Positions 18,999 to 27,976 of a stretch of DNA of 64,000 nt are shown one piece after another. The stretch comes from Pseudomonas sp. MPC6. GTDB taxonomy: Bacteria; Pseudomonadota; Gammaproteobacteria; Pseudomonadales; Pseudomonadaceae. How positions within the stretch are numbered: the first letter of the stretch is position 1; the number at the start of each line of letters is the position of its first letter. Under the pieces are notes generated by a model that was given only the letters and a program-made list of their open reading frames with translations, ran no database searches and was not told where the DNA came from. The stretch is taken from positions 4,367,001 through 4,431,000 of the forward strand of contig NZ_CP034783.1 of NCBI RefSeq assembly GCF_006094435.1. The letters are read 5' to 3'. The position numbers and the translations under genes are program-made.

Positions 18999-20369
18999 TC
19001 AGCGTGCGCTCATTTTGGTCAGCGACTCGGGTGCGAAGAAGCTCTCGCGACGACGCTCGACGATCTGGTACTGCTCGTTGCCGGCATCGCCCAGGGCGCA
19101 GTTATAGATCCACGCCTTGGTGCGGTGGTCATGGAAGAAGCCGGTGCAGTAGTTGACAGTGGCCGGGATATCCGGGGCGGCAAACGGGGTGGTCAATGCA
19201 GTGCGCCACAGCGTGCCCTCTGCATCCCAGCCGTCGATGCTGGCGTTGCCCCAGTTGTCCTCGTCGTAATAGAACATGCGCTTGGGCACAGCATGGCGCT
19301 TGCCGGGCTTGAGGGTCGCCTCGACCACCCAGACACGGTGCAACTCCCAACGCATGAAGGCAGGTTTTACGTGGCGCTTGTCCATGACTTCCTCGTCACC
19401 ATGGCTGAGCAGCGCGTTATTGTTGTAGGGGATCAACAGTTCCTTCTTGCCGATCAGCTTCCAATCGTAACGCTCCGGTGAACCGGCACCGCCGAAGGTT
19501 TCGTCAACAAAATTGACCCCCGAGGCGACAGCGTTCGGCGTGTCGAAGTTGATGCTCGGCGCGCGGCGCACGCGGCGCTGGCCGGCCAGGTATTGCCAGA
19601 GGGTGCGGCCTTTTACGTAGTCGGTGACGTTGTGCACCATCAGCGCCTCACCCGCACGGAATGCCGGGGCATAGGTCAACTGGATGGCTAGCATGTAGTT
19701 CGGATTGGGCGCCGTCTCGGCGGTCAGTTCCTTGTAATAGAAAGGGTACTGGCCTTCGTCGATGGCCGCAGTCGCCAGCACGCGCTGGCCATCGGTGGTG
19801 GTGGTCCATACCTTGTACTTGCTGTGAGTCGCCTCGCCGCGCCATAAAGTCTGGTGATTCCACATCACCTCGTTGCCGTTCTTCGGAATCGGGAACGGCA
19901 CACCACCATAGGCGCCCTTGACCACCAACCCATCTGCTTCCAGGGTGGCCTGGGTGGCATTCTTGAAGGTGTTGTCGTAGACCCACTGCGGCGCCGCCGC
20001 GGTACGGCGGGTTGGGTAGACGTCGAGCTTGAAAGTCTGTGGGTTGTCCTTGAGCAGCTGCTTGACGCCGTCGGTGAGTTTGTCGGCGTATTGGCTCATG
20101 TTGGCCGCCGTCACACTGTACAGCGGCTTGTCGTCCTTGAACGGATCGAAGGCGCGGTGCCCTTCCTGGAAACCGGCCGGTACCTGAGTGTAGCCCCCGG
20201 TCCAGGCGGGAATACTGCCGTCAGCGTTACCGGCGCGCTCGGCACCCAGCGGGGTCAGGGCGCTTTTCAGCACTTGCGCCTCGGCACCACTGACAGCCGC
20301 ATGGGTGACGGAAGCCGACAGTGAAAGGGTAAGGCAGGCGAGCAATTGAGTGATCTTATTCTTGTGCAT
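18999..20369 (-). CDS. DUF1329 outer-membrane/periplasmic lipid-transfer-like protein
   Basis: A 456-residue DUF1329 protein with a signal peptide (LLACLTLSLSASVTHA, cleavage about residue 24). Typical wording includes LTPLGAERAGNADGSIPAWTGG near residues 38-60 and the C-terminal GFFHDHRTKAWIYNCALGDAGNEQ. The fold of the family resembles LolB-like lipoprotein carriers. It lies 9 bases after the DUF1302 gene; the two families are almost always adjacent. A role in moving hydrophobic substrate or lipid through the envelope is inference. Confidence 0.88.
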   Translation of the reverse strand: MHKNKITQLLACLTLSLSASVTHAAVSGAEAQVLKSALTPLGAERAGNADGSIPAWTGGYTQVPAGFQEGHRAFDPFKDDKPLYSVTAANMSQYADKLTDGVKQLLKDNPQTFKLDVYPTRRTAAAPQWVYDNTFKNATQATLEADGLVVKGAYGGVPFPIPKNGNEVMWNHQTLWRGEATHSKYKVWTTTTDGQRVLATAAIDEGQYPFYYKELTAETAPNPNYMLAIQLTYAPAFRAGEALMVHNVTDYVKGRTLWQYLAGQRRVRRAPSINFDTPNAVASGVNFVDETFGGAGSPERYDWKLIGKKELLIPYNNNALLSHGDEEVMDKRHVKPAFMRWELHRVWVVEATLKPGKRHAVPKRMFYYDEDNWGNASIDGWDAEGTLWRTALTTPFAAPDIPATVNYCTGFFHDHRTKAWIYNCALGDAGNEQYQIVERRRESFFAPESLTKMSAR

Positions 20370-20378
20370 GACAAATAC

Positions 20379-22055
20379 TCAAAAGGTATGGGAGACACTG
20401 AAGGCGATGAAGTCGCGGTCGGCGTTCGTCTGCTTGAAGGTCTTGATGCCGTTGATGTTGATCGGCGCCGACGGCCCGTAGTAGCCGGTGTAAGCGAGGG
20501 TGAACGTGACTTGCTTGAGGTAGTCCGCGGAGAGGCCGATGTTGTAGTCGCCGCCCTTGGCCTGGCTGAAGCCGCCGACCGCCGATGAACGACCGTCGAT
20601 GCCGTAGCTCAGGCCCATTGGCACCGACAAGTCGACGCCGTCGAACACCTGGAAGTACTGCGGGGTGAACGCGGCACGAATCGCAGTGGCGTCGCGGGTC
20701 CCGTTGGGGTCCAGATTCTGCGGGTTCTTATCGACGCTGAGGGTGCGGTTCCAGGCCAGCTCGGCGAGCAGGCTGGCGCCATCCCACAGGCTGGAAGTCG
20801 GCATGACGTAGATCGTATTGATCTGCGCATGGGCGGTCCTGCCGACGGCGTACAGCCGGTTGTGATCATTGCTGGCGTTGCCGGCAAGGTCGGTCAGGGT
20901 GAGACTGACCAACGGTGCGTTGTCGCGAATCGACGCCTCGAAGGCAACGTTGGCATCACCGATGCCACGCGTGGCGCTAAAGCCATAAGCCTTGATGTCT
21001 TCGGGGAACACCAGCATGTACTCGCCGATCTGGTCCGCGCGACTGCCTGCGCCAACCCCGGGACGCAGCTGAACCTGGAAGTTCTTGTCGTGGTAGTTGA
21101 TGGCGTACAGTCCGAAGTCGGTATCCAGTGCCTCGGAGCGGTAGCGCAGTTGCACGCCCCACTGACCGGAGTCACGCGCCTCGATGTCTTTGCCGCGATA
21201 GAACGACGCCGCAGGCGCACCGTTCGGAAGACGCCCCACGACGATCCTTTCACCGCCTTCGTCGAGCAGGTCGGCCGGGCTGAAATAGCTGCCCGCCCCA
21301 GGAATACGGGTACGTTCCCACTCGAACTGGTAGTAGCCGCCGACCGAAACGGTCGGGGTGATCTGCAGTTGGGTGGAGAACTGTTTGACCGGTAACCCAA
21401 GCTCCTTGAACTGCGAGTTGGGGACGGTCAGCGCACGTACCGCATCGATCGGTTGCTGGCCCGCGGCAATGCCGTTGCCGCCGTAGAACAGGCTTTCACC
21501 GTATAGCAACGAGTGCTGGCCCAGACGCGCCACCCCCCACATTTCATCGCCAAGATCGTAGTTGGCGTAGACAAACGCATCGCGGAATTCCGCGTCGCGG
21601 CCGTGCAGGTCGCGCGTATCTTTGGTGAACTGGTCGTGACGTACGCTGTAGGAGTTGACGGTGCCCGGTGAGTCGTTGTCGTTGCCTTTGTTGTACACAT
21701 CGTCGTACCAGGCCGCGCCGCTGACGCGCGCACCGACCTTCTGGTAAGCGACGTCAAACTCCGAGAACAAGTCCAGGCGGTTGGAGATCATGCCCTTGTC
21801 GAAGTTGCGATCGCCATCGTCCAGGTTCGAGTCCGCGACCAGCTTGTCGTGCTGGTCCTTGACCCGCCAGGCGTTGGAATACTTGACGTTGGTATCGAAG
21901 CGAACCTTCAGGTCGGGGTTGCCGGTATCGAAATCAGCCGCATACGCGCTTGATAACACCGAGCAGCCGAGCAAGGCCGCTGTTAGCCGAGTCAGCCGTA
22001 GACGCTGCTCTGCCGCCCGCACGGAGCCGGGCACTCGATTCTGATGTTTAGACAT
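20379..22055 (-). CDS. DUF1302 outer-membrane beta-barrel protein
   Basis: A 558-residue DUF1302 protein. A long N-terminus with LTRLTAALLGCSVLSSAYA (cleavage about residue 40) precedes FDTGNPDLKVRFDTNVKYSN, the usual first strand of this family. Alternating aromatic strands and a terminal IAFSVSHTF indicate an outer-membrane barrel. It opens the envelope block of the operon, 108 bases after the monooxygenase. In hydrophobic-substrate clusters the family is the likely outer-membrane entry channel; direct proof is lacking. Confidence 0.88.
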   Translation of the reverse strand: MSKHQNRVPGSVRAAEQRLRLTRLTAALLGCSVLSSAYAADFDTGNPDLKVRFDTNVKYSNAWRVKDQHDKLVADSNLDDGDRNFDKGMISNRLDLFSEFDVAYQKVGARVSGAAWYDDVYNKGNDNDSPGTVNSYSVRHDQFTKDTRDLHGRDAEFRDAFVYANYDLGDEMWGVARLGQHSLLYGESLFYGGNGIAAGQQPIDAVRALTVPNSQFKELGLPVKQFSTQLQITPTVSVGGYYQFEWERTRIPGAGSYFSPADLLDEGGERIVVGRLPNGAPAASFYRGKDIEARDSGQWGVQLRYRSEALDTDFGLYAINYHDKNFQVQLRPGVGAGSRADQIGEYMLVFPEDIKAYGFSATRGIGDANVAFEASIRDNAPLVSLTLTDLAGNASNDHNRLYAVGRTAHAQINTIYVMPTSSLWDGASLLAELAWNRTLSVDKNPQNLDPNGTRDATAIRAAFTPQYFQVFDGVDLSVPMGLSYGIDGRSSAVGGFSQAKGGDYNIGLSADYLKQVTFTLAYTGYYGPSAPININGIKTFKQTNADRDFIAFSVSHTF

Positions 22056-22163
22056 TAAAAGACCTCTGCGACACTAAGCCGTTTTTTTGTTTTTATGAGT
22101 GACCGTCAAGTAAGCGGTAGTCGGGTCTCGTCGGGAGGAATGCGTTCCTCCCGATCCAGCGAT

Positions 22164-23384
22164 TCAGTCGTTGAGCGACACCGGGTCCAGGCCGAACATC
22201 ATCGGTGGCAGTTGCTGCCCCAACAGATAGGCGCCAAGCATGCCCGCGGTGTCATCGGCATTCTGGGTAATGTGGTTGGACGCGGCGATGACATCGCGCA
22301 GGATGCGCTGCAGTGGATTGTTCAGGTAAATGCCACGGGCCGACGTGGCCTTGAACAGCAGCATCACCGCCTCTTCGCAGTCGCGACCGACTCGGGCGAT
22401 GTCGAGCATGTAGTGCACGCGATCGAAGGCCGGTACCAGCTCGCGGCGCTCGACGTACTCACTGCTCTCGGCCAGCATTTGCAAGAGGCGCGCACGGGCC
22501 GAACGCACCCGGACCACCGCATTGCCCAACCGGTCCTTGACGTAAGGGCTCAGTGCCGCCCCTGCGCCGTCCGTGGTGTTGGTGCGCACACTCATCTGCC
22601 GGATGTACTCATCGATCCCACCCTGGGCCATCCCCACGATCAAGGCCGAAACGGCACCGAAGAAGATCTGGTTGAACGGGTACAGATAGTTCGCCGGGCG
22701 TTCGCTGTAGGTGTACTGGATCAGGCTGTGGGCACGGTGATACGGCACGAACGCATGCTTGATCACCAGGCTCTTGCTGCCGGTACCGGCCAGGCCGAAG
22801 GTGTGCCAATCGTCTTCAATGACCCATGCGGAGCTGGGCACCAGCATCGACATGCGATCGATCACCTGACCGCTGGCATCACGCCGCAGGCCGCCGAGAA
22901 ACGCCCATTTGCCGTGATCGCAACCGCTGGAGGTTTTCCACGTGCCGCTGATGTTGAAGCCACCCTCGACCTCTTCGACCTTGCCGAATGGCGGGTAGGA
23001 CGAGGCGGTGATCACGGCATTGTCCTCACCCCAGGCATCCAGGCATGCCTGCTCTGGCAACGAACCGTATTCCCACTGGTGGATACCCAGAATCATCATG
23101 TTCCAGGCGCTGCTGCAGCAGCCACGCCCCAACTCCATCAGGACTTTGTAGAACACCGCGGGCGCCATCTCCCAGCCGCCGTATTCCTTGGGCTGGAGGA
23201 TCTTGAAGAAACCGGCGTCGACGAACGCCTGTATGGTCTGGCTGGACACCATCCGGTTCTTTTCCACTGAGTCGGCTTTATCCATCAGCATCGGAAGCAA
23301 GCCACGGGCGCGTTCGAGCAATTGCGCTTCGGTTGGAATCGCCTGGGCATCCACAGTCTCGGTAGGCTTGACGAAATTGTTCAT
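22164..23384 (-). CDS. Flavin-dependent phenol monooxygenase, oxygenase component (HsaA-like)
   Basis: A 406-residue member of the acyl-CoA-dehydrogenase-fold, group D flavin monooxygenases (HsaA, C2-type HpaH). It should use reduced flavin from its neighbour to ortho-hydroxylate a phenol to a catechol. Family-like wording includes FKILQPKEYGGWE (residues ~58-70), ELGRGCCSSAWNMMILGIHQW, GTWKTSSGCDHGKWAFLGG, and a C-terminal LNNPLQRILRDVIAASNHI. It lies between a flavin reductase and an extradiol dioxygenase on one side and envelope genes on the other, matching the hsaACB logic of steroid degradation. The actual phenol is unknown. Confidence 0.85.
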   Translation of the reverse strand: MNNFVKPTETVDAQAIPTEAQLLERARGLLPMLMDKADSVEKNRMVSSQTIQAFVDAGFFKILQPKEYGGWEMAPAVFYKVLMELGRGCCSSAWNMMILGIHQWEYGSLPEQACLDAWGEDNAVITASSYPPFGKVEEVEGGFNISGTWKTSSGCDHGKWAFLGGLRRDASGQVIDRMSMLVPSSAWVIEDDWHTFGLAGTGSKSLVIKHAFVPYHRAHSLIQYTYSERPANYLYPFNQIFFGAVSALIVGMAQGGIDEYIRQMSVRTNTTDGAGAALSPYVKDRLGNAVVRVRSARARLLQMLAESSEYVERRELVPAFDRVHYMLDIARVGRDCEEAVMLLFKATSARGIYLNNPLQRILRDVIAASNHITQNADDTAGMLGAYLLGQQLPPMMFGLDPVSLND

Positions 23385-23437
23385 AGGTCTGTGATCTCTG
23401 GTTTATTGTTTTTGTCGGGTTGAAAGCCGTCAGGGCT

Positions 23438-23974
23438 TCACTTGAGCGCAGCGAACCTGCTGTTGAAATACACCAAGGCGCCGTCCTGCTCCTGCAGGCC
23501 GCGGACACCGACGACTTCGCCGATAAACATGTCGTGGGTGCTGGCCGGGATGACTTGTTCCAACCGGCACTCGAAACTCACCAGCGCGTCTTCGAGCAAA
23601 GGCACGCCAGTGACCCCCGACTCCCAGCAACCTTCTGCAAAGCGCTCCTCGCCGCTGACCCCTTCGACCATTCCGGCAAAGCGCTTGGCAATGAACTCCT
23701 GGTCATGGGCCAGCACATTGATGCTGAAAGCGCCGGCGCGCTGAATCACTTCATGCGCCCGAACATTACGGTTCACGCAGATCAGCAACCGCGGCGGGTC
23801 GGCGGTGATCGAACACACCGCCGTTGCCGTCAGCCCGGCTCTCTCGCTGTCACTGCCGCTGGCGATCACCACACAGGCGCCGGCCAGATGGCGCATGCCC
23901 TTACAGAAATCAGCGGTGGCCACCGTCGGCGGAATCACTGCTGGCGTACTACTTGATTGAATGGCGTTTAACAT
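23438..23974 (-). CDS. Flavin reductase component (HsaB-like)
   Basis: A 178-residue flavin reductase-like FMN-binding domain protein. It opens with FCKGMRHLAGACVVIASGSD, followed by GLTATAVCSITADPPRLLICVNR, the standard FMN/FAD pocket, and ends with VYFNSRFAAL. It would supply FADH2 or FMNH2 to the oxygenase 53 bases downstream, making a two-component monooxygenase. It belongs to the same family as the indole-operon reductase at 44937. Confidence 0.9.
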   Translation of the reverse strand: MLNAIQSSSTPAVIPPTVATADFCKGMRHLAGACVVIASGSDSERAGLTATAVCSITADPPRLLICVNRNVRAHEVIQRAGAFSINVLAHDQEFIAKRFAGMVEGVSGEERFAEGCWESGVTGVPLLEDALVSFECRLEQVIPASTHDMFIGEVVGVRGLQEQDGALVYFNSRFAALK

Positions 23975-24055
23975 CTGGAAAACCTCACTGTGTCGCAGGC
24001 ACGGGTAGCCCGCAGGCGTGATTGCTGCATGACCAGGCCGGCAGCCCGTCGTGGC

Positions 24056-24946
24056 TCAGAGAACGATGTTGCGTTTGTGACCCCAGTCGCTCATTTTGTT
24101 GAACGCCTTCACTTCCCAATGCCGGTCGTCAATGACCACCCCGCCCCAACCCATTTCGAAGTTGAACCCCGAAGGGGTCTGGGCATAGAAAGAAAAGGTC
24201 CTGTCGTTCGGGTGATGACCGAGTTCGAGAATGATCGGGATGCCCGCCTTGATGCAGCGGTCGTAGGCCAGGCCGACGTCGTCCATGTTCTGCACCTGGA
24301 CCATGAAGTGGTTGAGCACCTTGGGGCTGGGCGCCTGCGCCGTGGCGATGGAATGATGACGGCCCGTTGCGGTGTGGAAGAACGTGGCGTCCACCACGAT
24401 GCCCGGTTGCACTTCCTCACGGATGTAATCGCTGACTCGCAGCTTCAACACATCCTTGTAGAAGCTCACGGTTTGCGGCCCGTTCTTGGCAAACGGCAGG
24501 AGGTGGCCGATGCCCAGATCGCCGGTGACAAAACTGCCCTTGAGCACTTTCGACCGAAACACGTCGTTCAGGCCGGCTTCGCTGTGGCCGAAGAAAAACT
24601 CGTGAGTGAAACCGTTCGGGTCCTGGACGCTGTACGCCTTTTCCACCCTGCGACGTTGCAACAACTCACGGGAAAGTACTTCGACCGCAACCTCTTTTTC
24701 CCGCAGCTCGCCGACATAACTTTCAAGCTCCTGCTCGCTGCGAAACTGCCAGCCGGCCACCAGGATGTCGTCGATCGGATTCTTTTCCAGGAAGAATCGC
24801 TGGGCGTATTCATCCATGCGCAAGGTCAGCCCCTGCTCGTCGCGATGGGCCACCTGCATGCCGATGATGTCAGTGGCCAGCCACTGCCACTGATCAAGGT
24901 CGCTTACACCGAATCCTGCGTAGGCCAACGAGTGAATTTCTGCCAC
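24056..24946 (-). CDS. Extradiol catechol dioxygenase (BphC/HsaC-like)
   Basis: A 296-residue type I, two-domain extradiol dioxygenase that cleaves a substituted catechol next to the hydroxyls. Fe(II) ligands H148 (GIGHLLPF), H213 (LNHFMVQV) and E264 (FNFEMGWGG) are all present, as are the accessory H198 and Y254. GTG 24946 is chosen because the protein then starts with the family opening (AEIHSLAYAGFGVSDLDQW) and a GAGG/AGG lies upstream; ATG 24961, five codons earlier, is the alternative. It is the first gene after a perfect sigma-54 promoter. Use of a hydrolase downstream implies a 3-substituted catechol. Confidence 0.92.
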   Translation of the reverse strand: MAEIHSLAYAGFGVSDLDQWQWLATDIIGMQVAHRDEQGLTLRMDEYAQRFFLEKNPIDDILVAGWQFRSEQELESYVGELREKEVAVEVLSRELLQRRRVEKAYSVQDPNGFTHEFFFGHSEAGLNDVFRSKVLKGSFVTGDLGIGHLLPFAKNGPQTVSFYKDVLKLRVSDYIREEVQPGIVVDATFFHTATGRHHSIATAQAPSPKVLNHFMVQVQNMDDVGLAYDRCIKAGIPIILELGHHPNDRTFSFYAQTPSGFNFEMGWGGVVIDDRHWEVKAFNKMSDWGHKRNIVL

Positions 24947-25024
24947 TTGCCTGCACCTCATCTTGTTTTTGTTGTTCTGCTCTTTCTGATGACGCTTTGA
25001 AGAACAGCTGTTGAAGGGACAAGA

Positions 25025-25039
25025 GCAAGCGCTGTGCCA
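25025..25039 (-). promoter_or_regulatory. Sigma-54 (-24/-12) promoter of the main aromatic operon
   Basis: The minus strand reads TGGCAC-AGCGC-TTGC, a full consensus match with GG and GC ten bases apart. It lies 64 bases before ATG 24961 and 79 before GTG 24946. The same arrangement recurs at 10026-10040, and an enhancer-binding sigma-54 activator is encoded divergently. Confidence 0.88.
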
Positions 25040-25157
25040 GCATTGGAACGTCAGCAAAAATAAATAATTTATCCTTATTAATCATTGCCTTATGAACAAC
25101 AGGCAGCAGGTTTATGGCCACGATGCAGGGGTCGCTCGACGGCAGGAAAATTTAAGA

Positions 25158-25178
25158 AAATTCGAAAACTGCGAATTT
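25158..25178. promoter_or_regulatory. Perfect 7-bp inverted repeat, candidate activator-binding site
   Basis: AAATTCG (25158-25164) and CGAATTT (25172-25178) flank a 7-base spacer. The centre is about 130 bases upstream of the -24 element at 25039, the usual distance for XylR/DmpR-type upstream activating sites. Binding is inferred from position and symmetry only. Confidence 0.5.
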
Positions 25179-25279
25179 CATTCAAGGATTTTCGTGAACC
25201 CGAGGCTGGTGAAAAAATTTTGGGATTGCAGAGAATGGATAGCGCGCCCAAGACACCCTGTGCTTCAGTGCGTGCAGCA

Positions 25280-25308
25280 TGTAGGAGCGAGGCTTGCCGG
25301 CGAAGGCG
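25280..25308 (+). repeat. Single REP element
   Basis: GTAGGAGCGAGGCTTGCCGG begins at 25281 and continues into CGAAGGC. This is the standard Pseudomonas REP core with its short hairpin. It stands alone, without a facing partner. Confidence 0.75.
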
Positions 25309-25346
25309 CCCGCTCAATCACCACCGAAAGGCGCTCATGACATTTC

Positions 25347-25361
25347 TGGCACGCGTCTGGC
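25347..25361 (+). promoter_or_regulatory. Possible sigma-54-like promoter for the activator gene
   Basis: TGGCAC-GCGTC-TGGC keeps the invariant GG-N10-GC, with one change from TTGC to TGGC. It lies about 75 bases before ATG 25436 on the same strand. Autoregulation through sigma-54 is possible but the evidence is this match alone. Confidence 0.4.
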
Positions 25362-25435
25362 ATTGGGTAGTGGCTTCTGCTATTGGCTATTTTGCTGTTT
25401 GCCTTCAACAAGTAATAAAAACATAGGCGCACTTG

Positions 25436-27295
25436 ATGACTTCTTTCCCCATCGATGACGAAGCGCGTTCGCGGCAGTCGCGTAATCGCAACGGCATTAA
25501 CATCATCACCGACCTGCGTTTCCCGGACATGCAGGACCTAGTCGACCGGCTGTATTTCAACCCCAAGGAGGGGCTGATCTGGCTGGGTGATAAACGCATG
25601 ATGCTGATGCATGTAGAGGCGTTCGGCGCGTTGCGTCAGGAGCTGCTGGAAAGCAACGGCGTGGAGTTCACCCGAGGCCTGTTGACCCGCGTCGGCTACC
25701 TGACGGGCCAGCGTGATGCCGACCTGGCCATCCAGGCCCGCGGCACGGGTAATGAACTGGACATCGCGGCGGCCGGGGGGCAGTTGCACGCCTTGTCCGG
25801 CATCGTCGAAGTCGCACCGGTGTGCATCGAGTTCGATCACGCCAAGGGCTTCAAATACGGCGAGTTCACCTGGAAACGCTCGGTCGAAAGTGACGTCCAT
25901 ATCGCCGCCAACGGCGTCAGCACCGACCCTATCTGCTGGATGGAAGTGGGCTACAGCTCAGGGTTCATGAGCCGCCTGATGGGCCGTCGTCTGCTGGCCC
26001 GGGAAACCCAATGCCAGGGCTGCGGACATGATCTGTGCCGGGTGATCGTCAAGCCGGTCGAGGACTGGGACAACACCGAAGAGGACCTCAAATACTTCCA
26101 GCCACAGGTCACCGACCATCGCCGGACACAACCGGTCAAGCCGGTTACAAGCACCCCCGTCAATACGGCGCCGTCGCCCTTCGGCCTGGTAGAGAGCCAA
26201 CCCTCGGTGAGCGAATTCGGCCGCCCGGTGGGCAGTTCCGCCGCGTACCACATCGCCATGCATAAAATCCTGCGAGTGGCAGGCACCAATGCCACGGTCC
26301 TGCTGCTGGGCGAGAGCGGCGTCGGCAAAACCATGTTCGCCCACGAGTTGCATGGCAACAGCCTGCGGGCCAACACGCCTTTTGTGGAGATCAACTGTGC
26401 CGCCATCCCCGAGCAACTGATCGAGTCGGAACTGTTCGGCGTACAGCGCGGCGCCTATTCGGGCGCGACGGACCCACGGCCGGGGCGTTTTGAAATTGCC
26501 CATGGCGGCACGATTTTCCTCGACGAGGTGGCCACCTTGAGCATGACCGCCCAGGGCAAACTGCTGCGAGTGCTGCAAAGCGGTGACCTCGAACGATTGG
26601 GCAGCAATAAAACGATCAAGGTCGACGTGCGGGTCATCGCCGCCACCAACGAAGACCTCGCCAAGGCAGTCAAGGCCGGCCGGTTTCGCAGCGACCTGTT
26701 CTATCGGCTGAACGTGTTTCCGATCACCATCGCCCCCTTGCGCGAACGCAAGGACGACTTGCCCCTGTTGCTCGACACGGTGATGCGCAAATTGTGCGCC
26801 CTGCACGGCCGTCACTTGACCGGTGTGGCGCCCAGAGCCTTGCAAGTCATTCTGGATTACCACTGGCCGGGCAATATTCGCGAGTTCGAGAACGTCATCG
26901 AGCGGGCCATCATCCTCTCCGACGACGGTGACATGCTGGATATCCGTCATCTCTCGGGCCTCGATGCCTTGGGCGGGCAGCTCGAGCGCATCGGTACCGT
27001 CAGCTGGGACAGCGGCCCGGCCATCGGCATTCGCATGCCCCAGGTCGACGTTCCAAGCGTAGGCTTGGCGCAGCAGGACAATGCCAGCCATGACCAACTG
27101 CTCGCGGTCGCGCAACGCACGCTGCAACGGGGGCCGGTACGCCTGAGTCAGATCGAGGAGGTGTATATCGAAGTGGCCATGCAGCTCAGCGAAAATAACA
27201 TCTCGCGCGCCGCCACCTTATTGGGGCTGAGCCGTGCGCAACTGGATTATCGACTGAAAAAAATGTCGTCGGACGAATCCGGCGCCCAGCGATAG
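25436..27295 (+). CDS. Sigma-54-dependent aromatic-responsive activator (DmpR/XylR family)
   Basis: A 619-residue NtrC-type regulator. The N-terminal sensing region (about 25-210) includes a V4R domain whose zinc ligands match those of MopR in spacing: C167, E190, C193 and C201. The AAA+ domain (about 245-490) has Walker A GESGVGKT, a GAYSGA version of the sigma-54 contact loop, and GTIFLDE as Walker B. A Fis-type helix-turn-helix closes the protein ([21 protein letters not shown]). In this family a phenol or related aromatic binds the sensor and lifts repression of the ATPase. It is divergent from the dioxygenase operon, whose two sigma-54 promoters it most probably activates. Confidence 0.92.
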   Translation: MTSFPIDDEARSRQSRNRNGINIITDLRFPDMQDLVDRLYFNPKEGLIWLGDKRMMLMHVEAFGALRQELLESNGVEFTRGLLTRVGYLTGQRDADLAIQARGTGNELDIAAAGGQLHALSGIVEVAPVCIEFDHAKGFKYGEFTWKRSVESDVHIAANGVSTDPICWMEVGYSSGFMSRLMGRRLLARETQCQGCGHDLCRVIVKPVEDWDNTEEDLKYFQPQVTDHRRTQPVKPVTSTPVNTAPSPFGLVESQPSVSEFGRPVGSSAAYHIAMHKILRVAGTNATVLLLGESGVGKTMFAHELHGNSLRANTPFVEINCAAIPEQLIESELFGVQRGAYSGATDPRPGRFEIAHGGTIFLDEVATLSMTAQGKLLRVLQSGDLERLGSNKTIKVDVRVIAATNEDLAKAVKAGRFRSDLFYRLNVFPITIAPLRERKDDLPLLLDTVMRKLCALHGRHLTGVAPRALQVILDYHWPGNIREFENVIERAIILSDDGDMLDIRHLSGLDALGGQLERIGTVSWDSGPAIGIRMPQVDVPSVGLAQQDNASHDQLLAVAQRTLQRGPVRLSQIEEVYIEVAMQLSENNISRAATLLGLSRAQLDYRLKKMSSDESGAQR

Positions 27296-27337
27296 TCGTA
27301 GAGACAACACCGGGCGATAGCGGACTTCAAGAGAGGG

Positions 27338-27365
27338 CCGGGATCGCCTTGGTGGCGGCTCCCGG
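27338..27365. terminator. Imperfect hairpin between convergent genes
   Basis: CCGGGA (27338-27343) pairs with TCCCGG (27360-27365), with a partly paired inner segment. It lies between the ends of the activator gene and the isochorismatase-like gene. No T-run follows, so termination is uncertain. Confidence 0.35.
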
Positions 27366-27378
27366 TGAGCGTTGGCGA

Positions 27379-27957
27379 TCAGTCGAAAGCGACGGCCGAG
27401 TCAATGCTGGTGCAAAAGCGCGCGATACTGGCCATCGAATTTTCATGCTCTTGCGCCGACGGCGATGCGCAACAGTCTTCCAGTACCCACACATCGAAAT
27501 CCCGATCGTGGGCATCTCGTACCGTGGCCTGGACCACCGCTTGAGTACTGACACCGCTGCAGTAGATGCGCTCGATGCCTTCGCGACGCAACAGCACTTC
27601 CAGGGAGGTGCCATAGAAAGGTGAAACCCGGTGCTTGACGATGTTCCACTCGTTCGCCAAGGGTGCCAGCTCATCATGCACCGCCCCGCCCCAGGCGTCC
27701 TTTTTCAAAATGCCGTTTTTTGCGATGGCGCCGAACACCTGGGAGGCGGGATTGGCTTCGCGATGGTCGTCGGAAAACGCTACCCGCACAAACGCCACCG
27801 CAATGCCTTTGCCGCGCGCCTTGGCAATGGCCGCTGCCGTACGGGCGATCAATTCGCGGCTGCGTACCTGCTCGCCCAGCGGCCCCTTGCCACTGGCCCC
27901 GTCGGGGTGAACCAGATCGTTTTGCATGTCCAGAACCAGATAAATACTTTTCATCAT
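27379..27957 (-). CDS. Isochorismatase-family protein lacking the catalytic cysteine
   Basis: The 192-residue protein has the isochorismatase/cysteine-hydrolase fold: D10 in LVLDMQND and K109 in IVKHRVSPFYGTSLE. In the third motif (GVSTQAVVQAT) the position normally held by the nucleophilic Cys is V141. Amidohydrolases of this family (nicotinamidase, maleamate amidase) need that Cys, whereas true isochorismatases do without it. So this is either a non-amidase member or a changed enzyme. The start is ATG 27957 with AAGGGA upstream; ATG 27954 is possible. It is last in a three-gene operon with an SDR and a TcuA-like flavoprotein. Confidence 0.8.
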   Translation of the reverse strand: MMKSIYLVLDMQNDLVHPDGASGKGPLGEQVRSRELIARTAAAIAKARGKGIAVAFVRVAFSDDHREANPASQVFGAIAKNGILKKDAWGGAVHDELAPLANEWNIVKHRVSPFYGTSLEVLLRREGIERIYCSGVSTQAVVQATVRDAHDRDFDVWVLEDCCASPSAQEHENSMASIARFCTSIDSAVAFD

Positions 27958-27976
27958 GCTTTTCCCTTGGTTGGAA

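Larger units (their letters stand above)
24962..25435. other. 474-base control region between the dioxygenase and the sigma-54 activator
   Basis: No gene is seen here. It holds the minus-strand sigma-54 promoter (25025-25039), an AT-rich IHF-like stretch (about 25058-25092), a perfect inverted repeat (25158-25178), one REP copy (25280-25308) and a possible plus-strand sigma-54-like element (25347-25361). It is the divergent regulatory region of the aromatic locus. Confidence 0.75.
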
